64,000 nucleotides of DNA from the NCBI RefSeq assembly GCF_003253705.1, contig NZ_QKYU01000008.1, positions 1 through 64,000 on the forward strand, read 5' to 3'. The notes under the pieces are model-generated. The model saw nothing but the letters and a program-made list of their open reading frames with translations. It made no database searches and was not told where the DNA came from. Positions 42,494 through 51,784 of the stretch are shown here, one piece after another (position 1 is the first letter of the stretch; each line of letters starts with the position of its first letter). A program made the position numbers and the translations under genes. This stretch comes from Humitalea rosea. Lineage in GTDB: Bacteria > Pseudomonadota > Alphaproteobacteria > Acetobacterales > Acetobacteraceae.

Positions 42494-44763
42494 CAGAGCG
42501 CCGCCGCCATCGCCGGCGCCGCGGCCGCGAGCGAAGCCTCGCCGCCAAGCCGCACCTCGCGCCAAGTGGCGCTGCGGCCACCGATCTCCTCACGGAAGAA
42601 GGCGTAGTATTCATCGAGCCAGGCGAGGAAACGCTCCCGCTGCGCCAGCGTCCGCACATAGGGCGTGTTGCCCGGCACCAGCGATGGCGAATGGTACGTC
42701 AGCACGAAGACGCGATGGCCCTGCGCGAGCAGGAACCGGGTCAGCCGCTTCGCCTCGTCAATGGTCATGCCTTCCGGGGTCAGGCGAATGCGTTCCAGCA
42801 GGCCCATGTGTGCGGCGGCACCGGCAAGCCTGAGGCGCTGGCTGCGCGGGTGAAACAGCAGCGGCGCGAGGCGCTGCCCCTGCCGCCCGGCCAGCCGCCC
42901 GACCAGCGCCGCCGAGACCGGGATCTCCATCAGGCTCTGCTCCCGGTCCACCCAATAGGGGCCGGGGGAGCTGGCCCAGGCGTCGCGGCCTTGCCGCATC
43001 GCCGCCTGCGGCCAGCAGGGCGACACGCTGCTGTCGGCGATGTAGCCGAGCCGCTTCAACACATCGGCCGTCCGCACCCCGACGCCGAAGCGCCCCGTGC
43101 GGTAGATCAGCGGTGCGGCGCCGAAGGCATCGCCGAGCACACCGGTCAGGCGGCGCGCCTTTTCCAGCTCCATCGCGACCGGCAGGTTGCCGGCATAGCT
43201 GTTGTCCTCGCCGACCTCCTCGGTGAAGGGCGGCGTGACCCAGGGATGCAGCTGCGCCCCGACATCGCAGAGCCCATCACGCAACAACTCGCGCAGCGGT
43301 CCACGTCCGGCCTCCTGCGCGGCGACCGGGTAATCGGCCAGATAGACCGGCACCACCCCATGGCGGGCAAAGACGCGATGGGCCAGGTGCTGGCTGCCCA
43401 TCGAGCTTACGTCATGGGCGTCGCGGGACAGCGGGGACGACCAGTCGAAGGCCTCCTCGGCGTCCACCGTGGTGATCAGCAGCGGCGTGCGGGCCGGATC
43501 GCCCGACGGGCCGCAACTGGCGGGGACATGAAAGCGGCTGTCGATGATCGAGGCGGTGCAGCCGAGCCCGGTCTCGACCGCGGCCGGGCGGATCCTGCCC
43601 GCCATGCCGTAGATGCCGAGGTAGCGCGCCGCCACCTGCCGCATGTCGAACTCGCGCCGCGCCAGCGCGCGGCCCGCGGCGCCGATGCGCAGCCGCAGCC
43701 CCCGATCGGCGGCCAGACGCAGCACGGCATCGAGGTAGCCACGCATATCGTCGAACAGGAAGCCGGTCTCGCCGTGGAGCACGAAGCTGTCGTTGACGCC
43801 CGGCAGCCGGCGCACCACCACGGGCAGCCCATGCGCCATCGCCTCCGGCACCACCGTGCCAAAGCCTTCGAGCCGTGAGGCGAAGACCAGAACATCGGCG
43901 GCCACGAAATAGGGATGCGGGTCGAGCTGTTCGCCGGCGAAGATCACGGCCTTGCCAAGCCCGGCCGCCGCCACCGCGCGTTCCATGTCGCGGAGATAAT
44001 CGGGCTCCAGCGCCGGGCCGACCAGCAGCAGGCGCGCGCCCGGGTGGCGCATGAGCACGCCCGGCAGCGCGTCGATCAGGAAGCCCGGATCCTTGCGCGC
44101 GCACAGGCCGCCGACGAACAGCAGCACCAGATCCTCAGGCCCGATGCCCAAGGCCGCGCGCATCCGCGCCCGTTCGCCGGGCATGTCGGGCGGCAGGCTG
44201 ATGCCGCAGGCGACGAGATGGCAGCGCGCGGCATCCTCGATCACGGCGCGCGTCTGCTGGAACAGCTTGGGGCTGATGCTGACATAGGCGTGGAACAGGC
44301 GAAACCCGAGCGTCGCAATTCGTCGCAGACGTGGCCGATAATGTCCGACCAGAACCGGGATGCTGTCGTCCAGCGTCGCCGACAGCACCAGCCGGCGCCC
44401 GGCCAGCCGGGTCAGCAGATAGGTCACGAAATACCAATCCGCATGGGTACGGAAATGCACCGTGTCGTAGCGGCGCAGGTGGCAGAGGAACCACCAGGTC
44501 AAGCGCAGTTGGCGCCGCAGCGTGGAGAGCGGGCCGCCGCCGAGGTAGATGACGCGCCGCAAGGTCGAGCAGAAGCCCGCCGCCGCCGGATCGGCCGGCC
44601 GCGTGGTGTGGGTGACCAGCAGGTCGTGTTCCACATCGCCCGCCACTTCCTGCATCACGGCGCTGGAGCGTTCGAGGAACACCCCCTCCCCGGTGAAGGT
44701 CGGCCGGTAGTATTTGAGCACGTGCAAAATACGACGCGGGGGCGTGTTCGCGCAGGCGGTCAT
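42493..44763 (-). CDS. Fusion of GT4 glycosyltransferase and WalW-like polysaccharide deacetylase
   Basis: 756 residues. N-terminal half (about 1-390) is a GT4: LHVLKYYRPTFTGEGVFLER, LLFVGGLCARKDPGFLIDAL and VFASRLEGFGTVVPEAMAHG. From about residue 426 a NodB/WalW-type deacetylase follows: LLITTVDAEEAFDWSSPLSR with the acidic pair, VGAQLHPWVTPPF with a metal His, and YRTGRFGVGVRTADVLKRLG. The linker is about 35 residues, so one chain couples sugar transfer with N- or O-deacetylation. The ATG at 44763 has GGAGG six bases upstream. Usually these two functions are separate genes. Confidence 0.85.
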   Translation of the reverse strand: MTACANTPPRRILHVLKYYRPTFTGEGVFLERSSAVMQEVAGDVEHDLLVTHTTRPADPAAAGFCSTLRRVIYLGGGPLSTLRRQLRLTWWFLCHLRRYDTVHFRTHADWYFVTYLLTRLAGRRLVLSATLDDSIPVLVGHYRPRLRRIATLGFRLFHAYVSISPKLFQQTRAVIEDAARCHLVACGISLPPDMPGERARMRAALGIGPEDLVLLFVGGLCARKDPGFLIDALPGVLMRHPGARLLLVGPALEPDYLRDMERAVAAAGLGKAVIFAGEQLDPHPYFVAADVLVFASRLEGFGTVVPEAMAHGLPVVVRRLPGVNDSFVLHGETGFLFDDMRGYLDAVLRLAADRGLRLRIGAAGRALARREFDMRQVAARYLGIYGMAGRIRPAAVETGLGCTASIIDSRFHVPASCGPSGDPARTPLLITTVDAEEAFDWSSPLSRDAHDVSSMGSQHLAHRVFARHGVVPVYLADYPVAAQEAGRGPLRELLRDGLCDVGAQLHPWVTPPFTEEVGEDNSYAGNLPVAMELEKARRLTGVLGDAFGAAPLIYRTGRFGVGVRTADVLKRLGYIADSSVSPCWPQAAMRQGRDAWASSPGPYWVDREQSLMEIPVSAALVGRLAGRQGQRLAPLLFHPRSQRLRLAGAAAHMGLLERIRLTPEGMTIDEAKRLTRFLLAQGHRVFVLTYHSPSLVPGNTPYVRTLAQRERFLAWLDEYYAFFREEIGGRSATWREVRLGGEASLAAAAPAMAAAL

Positions 44764-44813
44764 GGCGTCCTCCGCCACTCTGTGCTTCCTGGCGGGAACA
44801 TGGCGGCACGAGC

Positions 44814-45854
44814 ATGACTGTGCGGATCTATTCCACCCCGGTGCGGAGCTTCGAGGAGCTCGGCGCCGACTGGCGCGCGCTGGAGGCCGAGGTTCCCGGA
44901 CGCTCCTTCTTCCAGTCCTGGAGCTGGGTCGGTTGCCTCGCCGAGGAACGCTATCCCGATCCCGTGCTGCTGCGCGCCGAGGCGGAGGGGCGCACCCTGG
45001 GGCTTGCGCTGTTCAACCGGCGCCAGGGCCGGCTCTGCCTCGCGGAAAGCGGCGATGCCGCGCTGGATGCACCGTTTATCGAGCACAATGCACCATTGAG
45101 CCTCGGTGACGACATCCGGCGCGGCCTGTTGCGCGCGGCCTGGGGCGTGGCGGGCGCACGCCGGCTCGTGCTCAGCGGCGTGGCGCCCGAGGTCCTGCAC
45201 GCGGCGGGCGGCACCGCGCTGCGGCTGCAGGCGCGTCCGGCGCCGCTGGTGGATCTCGGCGCGGTGCGGACGGCGGGGGGGGACTACCTCGCGACCCGCA
45301 GCGCCAATACCCGCTATCAGCTGCGCCGCTCCGCCCGCTTCTACGCGGCGGGCGGCGAGGTGCTGTTGCAGCGCGCCGCCGATGCGGCCGAGGCGCTGGA
45401 TTGGTTCGATGCCTTGCTGCGGCTGCATGAAAGCACCTGGCGCGAACGCGGCGGCGCCGGCGCCTTCGCAACCCCCTTCCTGCAACGCTTTCATCGCAGC
45501 CTGATCGCGCAAGGGGCTTCGCGCGGCGAGGTCGACATGCTGCGCGTGACCGCCGGGGAGCAGGAGGTCGGGTATCTCTACAACCTGCGCCTCGCCGGGC
45601 GCGTCTTTGCCTATCAGAGCGGGCTCGACCACGCCGGTGCCGGCACGCATGGCAAGCCGGGGCTGACCTGCCACGCCATGGCGGTGCAGCGGGCACTGGA
45701 GATGGGCGATGCCATCTATGATTTCCTGGCCGGGGCGGACCAGTACAAGCGCAGCCTCGCCACCGGCAGCGAGCCGATGGTCTGGGCAGAGCTGTTGCCT
45801 GTCTGGTCGCCCCTGGGCATGGCCGCCCGGCTGCGGCGGCTGGTGCTGCGCTAG
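44814..45854 (+). CDS. GNAT/FemAB-like acetyltransferase (second copy)
   Basis: 346 residues. Same class as the 40.7-kb gene: SFFQSWSWVGCLAEERYPDP N-terminal signature, STWRERGGAGAFATPFLQRF in the middle, then VGYLYNLRLAGRVFAYQSGL, KPGLTCHAMAVQRALEMGDA and YDFLAGADQYKRSL as the second GNAT unit. The QYKRSL ending matches BcsL/CelD proteins linked to exosortase EPS clusters. Divergent from the GT4-deacetylase fusion, with 50 bp between starts. Confidence 0.83.
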   Translation: MTVRIYSTPVRSFEELGADWRALEAEVPGRSFFQSWSWVGCLAEERYPDPVLLRAEAEGRTLGLALFNRRQGRLCLAESGDAALDAPFIEHNAPLSLGDDIRRGLLRAAWGVAGARRLVLSGVAPEVLHAAGGTALRLQARPAPLVDLGAVRTAGGDYLATRSANTRYQLRRSARFYAAGGEVLLQRAADAAEALDWFDALLRLHESTWRERGGAGAFATPFLQRFHRSLIAQGASRGEVDMLRVTAGEQEVGYLYNLRLAGRVFAYQSGLDHAGAGTHGKPGLTCHAMAVQRALEMGDAIYDFLAGADQYKRSLATGSEPMVWAELLPVWSPLGMAARLRRLVLR

Positions 45855-45859
45855 CCGGA

Positions 45860-46822
45860 TCATCTCGCCTCCACCTCGGCCAGCAGCCGCGGCGTAAGAT
45901 CCAGCCGTGGCCGGGCGCCACGCATCCGCCGCAGCGCCAGCACCGCGAAGGGGTCGCGCCAGAGGCGCGGTGTGCGCAGGCGCGGCGCCGCGGCGATCCA
46001 GTCCAGCACACAGGTGTCGGCATCCTCGGGCAGGGCCGTGAAGCCGCCGGGATAGATGGCGTCGCGAATGGCCGCCCATTGCAACCGGCCGCGCCCCTGC
46101 TGCACCAGCCGGTGCCAATGCCGGCGCGCATCCCGCGGATGCCAAAGGCGCAGGCTGGGCGCCCGCCAGGTCGCGCCGGGTTCCACAGCCAGGCGCTCCA
46201 GGACCCAGCCGCCGCGCTCCGCATCGAGATCATGCAGCACGAAGGATCCCACCAACCCATCGCCACGATACAGTCCGACCGGCAGCCGCAGCCCGAGTGA
46301 CGCCAGCCGCGCGACGAAGCTGCCGCGCAGCGCGAACAACGAGCCGTGCAGCCCGGGCTCCTCCAGCATCTGCCGCGTCAGGAACGCAGCGCTGCGCCCC
46401 GTGCTGGGCACCGCCGCCGCGGCCTGGGCCTGGGGCGCATCCCGCAGCCGCGCGGCCAGGTGTCGCAGCGCGCCGGGCGCGACGGCGGCGTAGCCATCGA
46501 CGAAGATGTAGGTCGCGGCCTCGGGGCGCAGCCGGTGGATGAACTGGTTGAAGGCATTCGCCTTGTCACCCTGCGCGATCGCATGGACGCTGCCGCGCAG
46601 CCCGGTCTCACGCAGCGCCGCGACGGCGATCTCCGCCGAGCCATCGGTGCTGCCATTGAGCAGCACCGTCACCCGCAGATCCACCCCCTCCCCCGCCCGA
46701 GCAAGGGCGCGCAGGCAGGCCGCGAGCGAGGGTGCCTCATTGCGCGCGAAGACGGCGGCACTCCATTCGGCGGCGCTCGCAACGCGACGGCTTGACGCCT
46801 GGGCCTGAAGAATCGTGTCCAT
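45860..46822 (-). CDS. Glycosyltransferase family 2
   Basis: 320 residues. GT-A fold: AEWSAAVFARNEAPSLAACL, then VTVLLNGSTDGSAEIAVAAL and YIFVDGYAAVAPGALRHLA, with the DXD-like site as VDGY (a change from the common DDD/DAD). A C-terminal region with RLWHPRDARRHWHRLVQQG is unusual. Two bases separate its start from the flippase stop. Confidence 0.8.
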   Translation of the reverse strand: MDTILQAQASSRRVASAAEWSAAVFARNEAPSLAACLRALARAGEGVDLRVTVLLNGSTDGSAEIAVAALRETGLRGSVHAIAQGDKANAFNQFIHRLRPEAATYIFVDGYAAVAPGALRHLAARLRDAPQAQAAAAVPSTGRSAAFLTRQMLEEPGLHGSLFALRGSFVARLASLGLRLPVGLYRGDGLVGSFVLHDLDAERGGWVLERLAVEPGATWRAPSLRLWHPRDARRHWHRLVQQGRGRLQWAAIRDAIYPGGFTALPEDADTCVLDWIAAAPRLRTPRLWRDPFAVLALRRMRGARPRLDLTPRLLAEVEAR

Positions 46823-46824
46823 GA

Positions 46825-48354
46825 CTAGCCCTGACGCACTGCGCCGAGGCGCTGGCGTAAGACCCGTCCGCCCATGCGGCGGAGAAGCCCGATCATGTCG
46901 GCCTCGGCGCCCGCCGGGCAACCGGCGGCGAACCAGGCGGTCGCAAGCATCGCGGTGAAGCTGACAACCCCAAGCGGGATCGACACCAGCAGCATCCGTG
47001 CCGCCGTGGCGGCCGCCTCGGGCGGCGCGGTCCAGCCGAGGCCGCTCGCCCACAGCAGCACTGCCATCACCGCCGTGGCCAGCGCCGGGCGCTGGATGCA
47101 GGCGAGGAACTGCCGCAGCGGCAGTTGCAGCAATCGCAGGGCGCAGGCGACCAGCACCACATGCTCGGCAACGACGGCGGCCCCCACGGCGATGCCGGCC
47201 CCGAGCAGCCCATAGGCAGGGGTCAGCACCAGCAGCAGCACCACGCGCAACGCCGCCGAGGCAGCCGTCACGCCGAAGATGCCGCGCAGCATCGTCTTGG
47301 CGCTGAGCAGCGCGGCGCTGACGTTGCCGAACAAGGTCAGCGTGCAGGCAATGCCCAGGATGGTGACGAGGGGTGCGGCCTCAAGCCACGCGGGGCCGAA
47401 GGCCAGCGCCACCACCGGCCCCGCCACCAGCGACACACCGACGCCCGCCGGCAAGGTCAGCAAGGCTGTCAGTGCGACGATCCGCAGGTAGGAGGATTTC
47501 AGCTCGGCACTGCCGCCGCGCAGCGACGCGGCGAAGCTCGGCATGCAGGCGCGGCAGATGGGGTCTACCATCTCGGTCGTCGGCAACACGGCGACCTCGA
47601 CGCCCACGGCATAGATGCCGAGCGGCGTCGGCCCCAGGATGCGGCCGATCACCATGCTGTCGGCGCGGTCACGCACCAAGGTGACGATGCTGATCGCCCA
47701 GGCCCAGCAGGAGACGCCGGCCAGATCCCGCCACGCGGACAGGGAGAGGCGAGGGCGGTAGGGGTGCAGCAGATGGCTCATCGCGACGATGCCGAGGCGA
47801 TTGGTCAGGATGCCCAGCACCAGCGCCCAATGGCTGCGCAGCACCCAGGCGCCCACGACCGTCACCACGATACCGGCGAGGCGCGGCACGAATTGCAGCT
47901 GGAACTCCTTGTTGAACATCAGGCGGCGGCGGAAATCGGCAACCCCGACATTCGTCGCGCCACTCAGCGCCGCCGAGACGGCAAGCGCCAGCAGCACCGG
48001 CTCCAGCCTCGGCTCGCCAAAGAACCCCGCCGCCGGCCCCGCCGCGATGGCGATCAGCCCACCCACGACGAAGGAGCGCAGCAGGTTCAACGTAAAAGCT
48101 GTGTCGTACAGCGCGGGGTGTGGATCTTGGGCACGGACGATCTGATCCTCCACACCGATGGCAAGACAGACATCCAGCGCCAGCGCGAAGGCGGTCGCGA
48201 GCGCGACCAGCCCGAAATCCCCGGGCGGCAGCAGGCGGACCAGCACCAGCGTGCTGGCAAGCCCCAGCAGCCGCGTCATCATCCGCCAGGCGATGACCCA
48301 ACTCGCGCCACGCGCCGTGCGCGCAAGGATGCTCTCCGGCACACCATCGCTCAT
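46825..48354 (-). CDS. Polysaccharide flippase (Wzx/PST family)
   Basis: 509 residues with about 12-14 membrane helices. MATE/MVF-like fold: RTARGASWVIAWRMMTRLLG and VLVRLLPPGDFGLVALATAF near the N-terminus are typical of the O-antigen translocase group. It should flip lipid-linked repeat units to the periplasm. Stop/start overlap with asnB upstream by four bases. Confidence 0.9.
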   Translation of the reverse strand: MSDGVPESILARTARGASWVIAWRMMTRLLGLASTLVLVRLLPPGDFGLVALATAFALALDVCLAIGVEDQIVRAQDPHPALYDTAFTLNLLRSFVVGGLIAIAAGPAAGFFGEPRLEPVLLALAVSAALSGATNVGVADFRRRLMFNKEFQLQFVPRLAGIVVTVVGAWVLRSHWALVLGILTNRLGIVAMSHLLHPYRPRLSLSAWRDLAGVSCWAWAISIVTLVRDRADSMVIGRILGPTPLGIYAVGVEVAVLPTTEMVDPICRACMPSFAASLRGGSAELKSSYLRIVALTALLTLPAGVGVSLVAGPVVALAFGPAWLEAAPLVTILGIACTLTLFGNVSAALLSAKTMLRGIFGVTAASAALRVVLLLVLTPAYGLLGAGIAVGAAVVAEHVVLVACALRLLQLPLRQFLACIQRPALATAVMAVLLWASGLGWTAPPEAAATAARMLLVSIPLGVVSFTAMLATAWFAAGCPAGAEADMIGLLRRMGGRVLRQRLGAVRQG

Positions 48355-50282
48355 GGTGACGGCACCGCGAGTCTCTCCTCCGGCATGGTCAGCCGCATGC
48401 CCCCGATGTCGGCGAGAAAACCCTCAAGGACCAACAACTGCCAGAGCGCCTGGGAATGATCGAAGCTGCCGGCCATATGCTGGTCCACCAGCCGTGCCAG
48501 GGCCGGTGCGTCGAAGACTCCGCTGTCCAGCATCGGCCCGCCGAGCAGGCGCGCCCGCACCGCCCCCGCCTGGGCCCGCAACTGTTGCCCGATCGGGGCG
48601 GCGAAGCCCTGCTTGCGACGCTGCAGCACCTCGGCTGGCAGGATCGAGCGCAGCGCGACGCGCAGCAGGTGCTTGCCCTGGCCCCCTTGGAGCTTCAGCC
48701 CGGCGGGCAGCGCCAATCCCCAGGCGGCCAGCGTCGGGTCGAGCAGCGGTGGCCTGACTTCGAGCGACACCGCCATGCTGGTGCGATCGACCTTGGTCAG
48801 AATATCGCCGGGCAGATAGGTGTGCAGATCGGCATATTGCGCTTGCAGCAACGAGTCATCAGGATCGCACTCCTCCATCAGCGCGCCGAAGCGCGCGGCC
48901 GGATCATGGCCATCGACCGCCGCGCGCATCCCCGGCGACAGCAACGCGCGGCGACGCTCCTGCCCGATGCGGGAAACGGTGCCGTAGTAGCCGAGCGCGC
49001 TGTCCAGGCTGATTTCGGTCAGCGTGTGCTTCGCCCGCAGCCAGCGCGGCGCGCGGTCGAGCTTGGGGTAGGCGCGCGCGAGCCCGCCGATCACCGGACG
49101 GCGAATCCGCGCCGGAATATGCCGCCGCACCGCCTCGGCCATCTGGTGCCAGCGGTAGCGGCGGTAGCCCGCGAAGACCTCGTCGCCGCCATCGCCCGAG
49201 AGCGCCACGGTGACATGCCGCCGCGCCAGGCGGCAGACCGCCAGTGTCGGGATTGCTGACACATCGCCGAAGGGTTCGCCGAACAGCGCCGCCTGGTGCC
49301 GGGCGGCGGCGACGTAATCGCTCGTCGCCATCGCCTCATGGTGCCGGGTGCCGAGCTGGGCCGCGAGATGCGCCGCCTGCGCCCGCTCATCGCACTCCCC
49401 GTCGAAGCCGATCGTAAAACTGTCCAACGGGCCCTTGGTCGCGGCGGCCGCGAGGGTGGTGATCGCGCCTGAGTCGATGCCGCCCGACAGGAAGCAGCCA
49501 AGCGGCACATCGGACATCAGCCTCAGGCGCACCGCCTCGTGCAGCCGCGATGCAAGCTCGCGGCCACCATCCCTCGGTGCCGCCACCACCTGCGTCGGAG
49601 GCTGCCAATAGCGTCGGGGCGGCGGCAGCGCGCCGATGCTCGCGCGATGCAGCACCAGATAATGTGCCGGCGGCAGACGGCGGATATCGGCATAGATCGT
49701 GTTGGGGTCGGGCACGTAGCCGAGGGCGAGGAAATCATCCAGCGCCGTGGGGTCGAGCCGGCGTGACAGCCCCGGCAGCATCAGCAAGCCCGCGATCTCG
49801 GAGGCAAAGGCGATGGTGCCATCGGGCAGGCGCGCGTAATGCAATGGCTTCTCGCCCAGCCGATCGCGCGCCAGCACCAACTGGCCGCGCTCACGATCCC
49901 AGAGCGCGAAGGCGAACATGCCGTTCAGGCGATCGAGGCAGCCCGGCCCCCACTCCCGCCACGCATGCAGGATGGCCTCGGTATCCGAACGTGTGCGGAA
50001 GTGGTGCCCCAGCGCCTCGAGATCCCGCCGCAGCGCCTCATGATTGTAGATCTCGCCGTTGAAGGAGATGACGAGGCTGCCATCCGCGTTGCTCATGGGC
50101 TGCGCGCCGCCGGCCAGGTCCACGATCGCAAGCCGGCGATGGCCGAGCGCCAGACCCGGCTCCGCGTGGTAGCCCGCGCCATCCGGACCGCGATGACGCA
50201 GCGCATCGGCCATCCGCCGGACGAGGCCGCTATCCGGCGACCTTGGGCTGGTGGGATGGAAAAGGCCAACCACGGCACACAT
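48351..50282 (-). CDS. asnB: Asparagine synthase-like amidotransferase (exosortase-locus type)
   Basis: 643 residues. N-terminal glutaminase: Cys2 nucleophile (MCAVVGLFHPTSP), RHRGPDGAGYHAEPGLALGH, and SFNGEIYNHEALR. The C-terminal AsnB ATP-pyrophosphatase has the P-loop FLSGGIDSGAITTLAAAATK and VALSGDGGDEVFAGYRRYRW. This enzyme class in exosortase A loci is thought to amidate a sugar acid rather than make free asparagine; the sequence alone cannot separate these. First gene of the flippase-GT2 operon. Confidence 0.9.
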   Translation of the reverse strand: MCAVVGLFHPTSPRSPDSGLVRRMADALRHRGPDGAGYHAEPGLALGHRRLAIVDLAGGAQPMSNADGSLVISFNGEIYNHEALRRDLEALGHHFRTRSDTEAILHAWREWGPGCLDRLNGMFAFALWDRERGQLVLARDRLGEKPLHYARLPDGTIAFASEIAGLLMLPGLSRRLDPTALDDFLALGYVPDPNTIYADIRRLPPAHYLVLHRASIGALPPPRRYWQPPTQVVAAPRDGGRELASRLHEAVRLRLMSDVPLGCFLSGGIDSGAITTLAAAATKGPLDSFTIGFDGECDERAQAAHLAAQLGTRHHEAMATSDYVAAARHQAALFGEPFGDVSAIPTLAVCRLARRHVTVALSGDGGDEVFAGYRRYRWHQMAEAVRRHIPARIRRPVIGGLARAYPKLDRAPRWLRAKHTLTEISLDSALGYYGTVSRIGQERRRALLSPGMRAAVDGHDPAARFGALMEECDPDDSLLQAQYADLHTYLPGDILTKVDRTSMAVSLEVRPPLLDPTLAAWGLALPAGLKLQGGQGKHLLRVALRSILPAEVLQRRKQGFAAPIGQQLRAQAGAVRARLLGGPMLDSGVFDAPALARLVDQHMAGSFDHSQALWQLLVLEGFLADIGGMRLTMPEERLAVPSP

Positions 50283-50472
50283 ACGATGCTCCTATTGCTG
50301 CTTGCTCCGGTCGCTGACCGGGCCGGTGCGGTGCTATCCTCGGCGTGCCGACGGGGAATGGATTGGATGCACGCCGCCACAAGACAGGCCCGGAATCTCT
50401 GTGCATGATGTCGGAACGACGAAGACGCTGCCCGGGGACGTCCACAGGACTGGCGCGGTCGTCTGGGAGAAG

Positions 50473-50619
50473 ATGCGGCGCATGACTTCAGACCAAGGCC
50501 CGGACGAGCCCACCCCCAGCCGTCGCTTCACCTGGCCGGCGGCGGCGCTGCTCATCCTCGTCCTGTGCATCCTGGCCTGGCTGCTCATCGGTGCCATCAC
50601 CTGGTGGTTCCTGCACTGA
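50473..50619 (+). CDS. Small single-pass membrane protein
   Basis: 48 residues from ATG 50473 (GGGAGA three to eight bases upstream; a second ATG at 50482 is possible). A charged N-terminus is followed by one strong hydrophobic helix (AALLILVLCILAWLLIGAIT). Its 3' end overlaps the convergent epimerase by 23 bases. Unknown function; short EPS-locus membrane proteins of this kind are common. Confidence 0.5.
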   Translation: MRRMTSDQGPDEPTPSRRFTWPAAALLILVLCILAWLLIGAITWWFLH

Positions 50620-51586
50620 CCACGGCACGGACGGGCGCGGGATCCTTGCGCGTCGCAAGGCCCGGGCCGCCGGCACGGAGCCAGGACAGCGTCGTGGCAA
50701 GCCCGCTGCGCAGCCCGACAGCGGGTCCGAGCCCGAGCCGCTCCTGCGCCCATTCCGGTGCACCGACGGAATGGCGTATCTCGCCCTGCCGCGCCGGCCG
50801 GTGCCGCACCGCGAACTCCCCGCCGCAAAGCTCCGCGATCATGGCGCCCAGCGCGAGGACCGAGGTCGCGCGCCCGGTGCAGACATTGAAGACGGGCGCG
50901 GTGACCGAGGCATGCCGCATCGCGCGGACAAGCGCGCGGACGACATCGCCGACGAAGACGAAATCGCGCGTCTGCATTCCGTCGCCGAAGACGTCGATGG
51001 GTTCCCCGCGCCGCATCCTGTCGCAGAAGATCGAGATGACGCCGGAATAGGGTGAACGCGGATCCTGGCGCGGGCCGAAGACGTTGAAGAAGCGCAGGCC
51101 CGCGGTGGGCACGCCATGGACGTGGCCAGCCACCCGCGCATGCTGCTCGCAGCCGAGCTTGTCGGCCCCATAAGCGGAAAGCGGTCGCAGGATCGAGGCC
51201 TCGTCGAGCGGCAAGGTGCCGCCCGACCCGTAAACCGCCGCGGAGGATGCGTAGACCACGGGCACCCCGCGGGCCCGGGCCGCATCGAACACGCCGATGG
51301 TCGCGGAGAGGTTGGTGCGATGGGTGCCCATCCAATCCTGCACGCCACGCTCGACAGAGGCGATGGCGGCAAGATGGTAGCAGGCATCGACCTCCGACAT
51401 CACCTCCCGCACGACCTCCCGATCGGAGATGTCGCCGAGGAGGAGGGTCGCACCCGGGGCGAGGTTGGCCTCCGTCCCGGTCGAGAGATCGTCCAGCACC
51501 AAGACCTGATCCCCCTGGACCCGCAGTGCCGCACACAGGTGGGAGCCGATGAAGCCGCAGCCGCCAGTGACAAGGATCCTTGCCAT
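50597..51586 (-). CDS. NAD-dependent epimerase/dehydratase (GalE-like)
   Basis: 329 residues. Extended SDR: NAD motif TGGCGFIGSHLCAALR at the N-terminus, STGTEANL ribose loop, SSAAVYGSGG and the YGADK catalytic Tyr-Lys pair at about residues 145-149, and NVFGPRQDPRSPYSGVISIF. It should interconvert a UDP-sugar (such as glucose/galactose or uronate epimers). ATG 51586 follows AGGAGG by ten bases; a 21-base longer start lacks a ribosome site. Confidence 0.87.
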   Translation of the reverse strand: MARILVTGGCGFIGSHLCAALRVQGDQVLVLDDLSTGTEANLAPGATLLLGDISDREVVREVMSEVDACYHLAAIASVERGVQDWMGTHRTNLSATIGVFDAARARGVPVVYASSAAVYGSGGTLPLDEASILRPLSAYGADKLGCEQHARVAGHVHGVPTAGLRFFNVFGPRQDPRSPYSGVISIFCDRMRRGEPIDVFGDGMQTRDFVFVGDVVRALVRAMRHASVTAPVFNVCTGRATSVLALGAMIAELCGGEFAVRHRPARQGEIRHSVGAPEWAQERLGLGPAVGLRSGLATTLSWLRAGGPGLATRKDPAPVRAVVSAGTTR

Positions 51587-51599
51587 CTCTGTAAAACCT

Positions 51600-51784
51600 C
51601 CTGACATCGCGTCGGGTCGGGACGATATCGAAGGACCCCAAAAAGGCGAAGTAGAAAAGCTGACACTTATTGATTTACATGTTGCATGTAATTATTTTCA
51701 TTGCATTTATCCAGATGAAATCGAAAGATATTTCGAATACGTCTTCCAAATACTCTTGGTCTGGAGAATATACGACTGTAAAGA
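51600..51784. promoter_or_regulatory. AT-rich divergent control region with 17-bp palindrome
   Basis: A conspicuous low-GC block between the epimerase and a GT2 gene. It holds TTACATG-TTG-CATGTAA, a perfect 7-bp inverted repeat (51675-51691), plus a second TTGCAT word shortly after. The block is probably the promoter/operator of the divergent pair; candidate binders are AT-preferring (MucR/H-NS-like) or dimeric regulators. No sigma-54 motif was seen. Confidence 0.6.

Noticed and set aside
50283-50472. sigma-54 promoter for the asnB operon
   Set aside because: No TGGC-N8-TGC element with proper spacing was found on the minus strand in this spacer.
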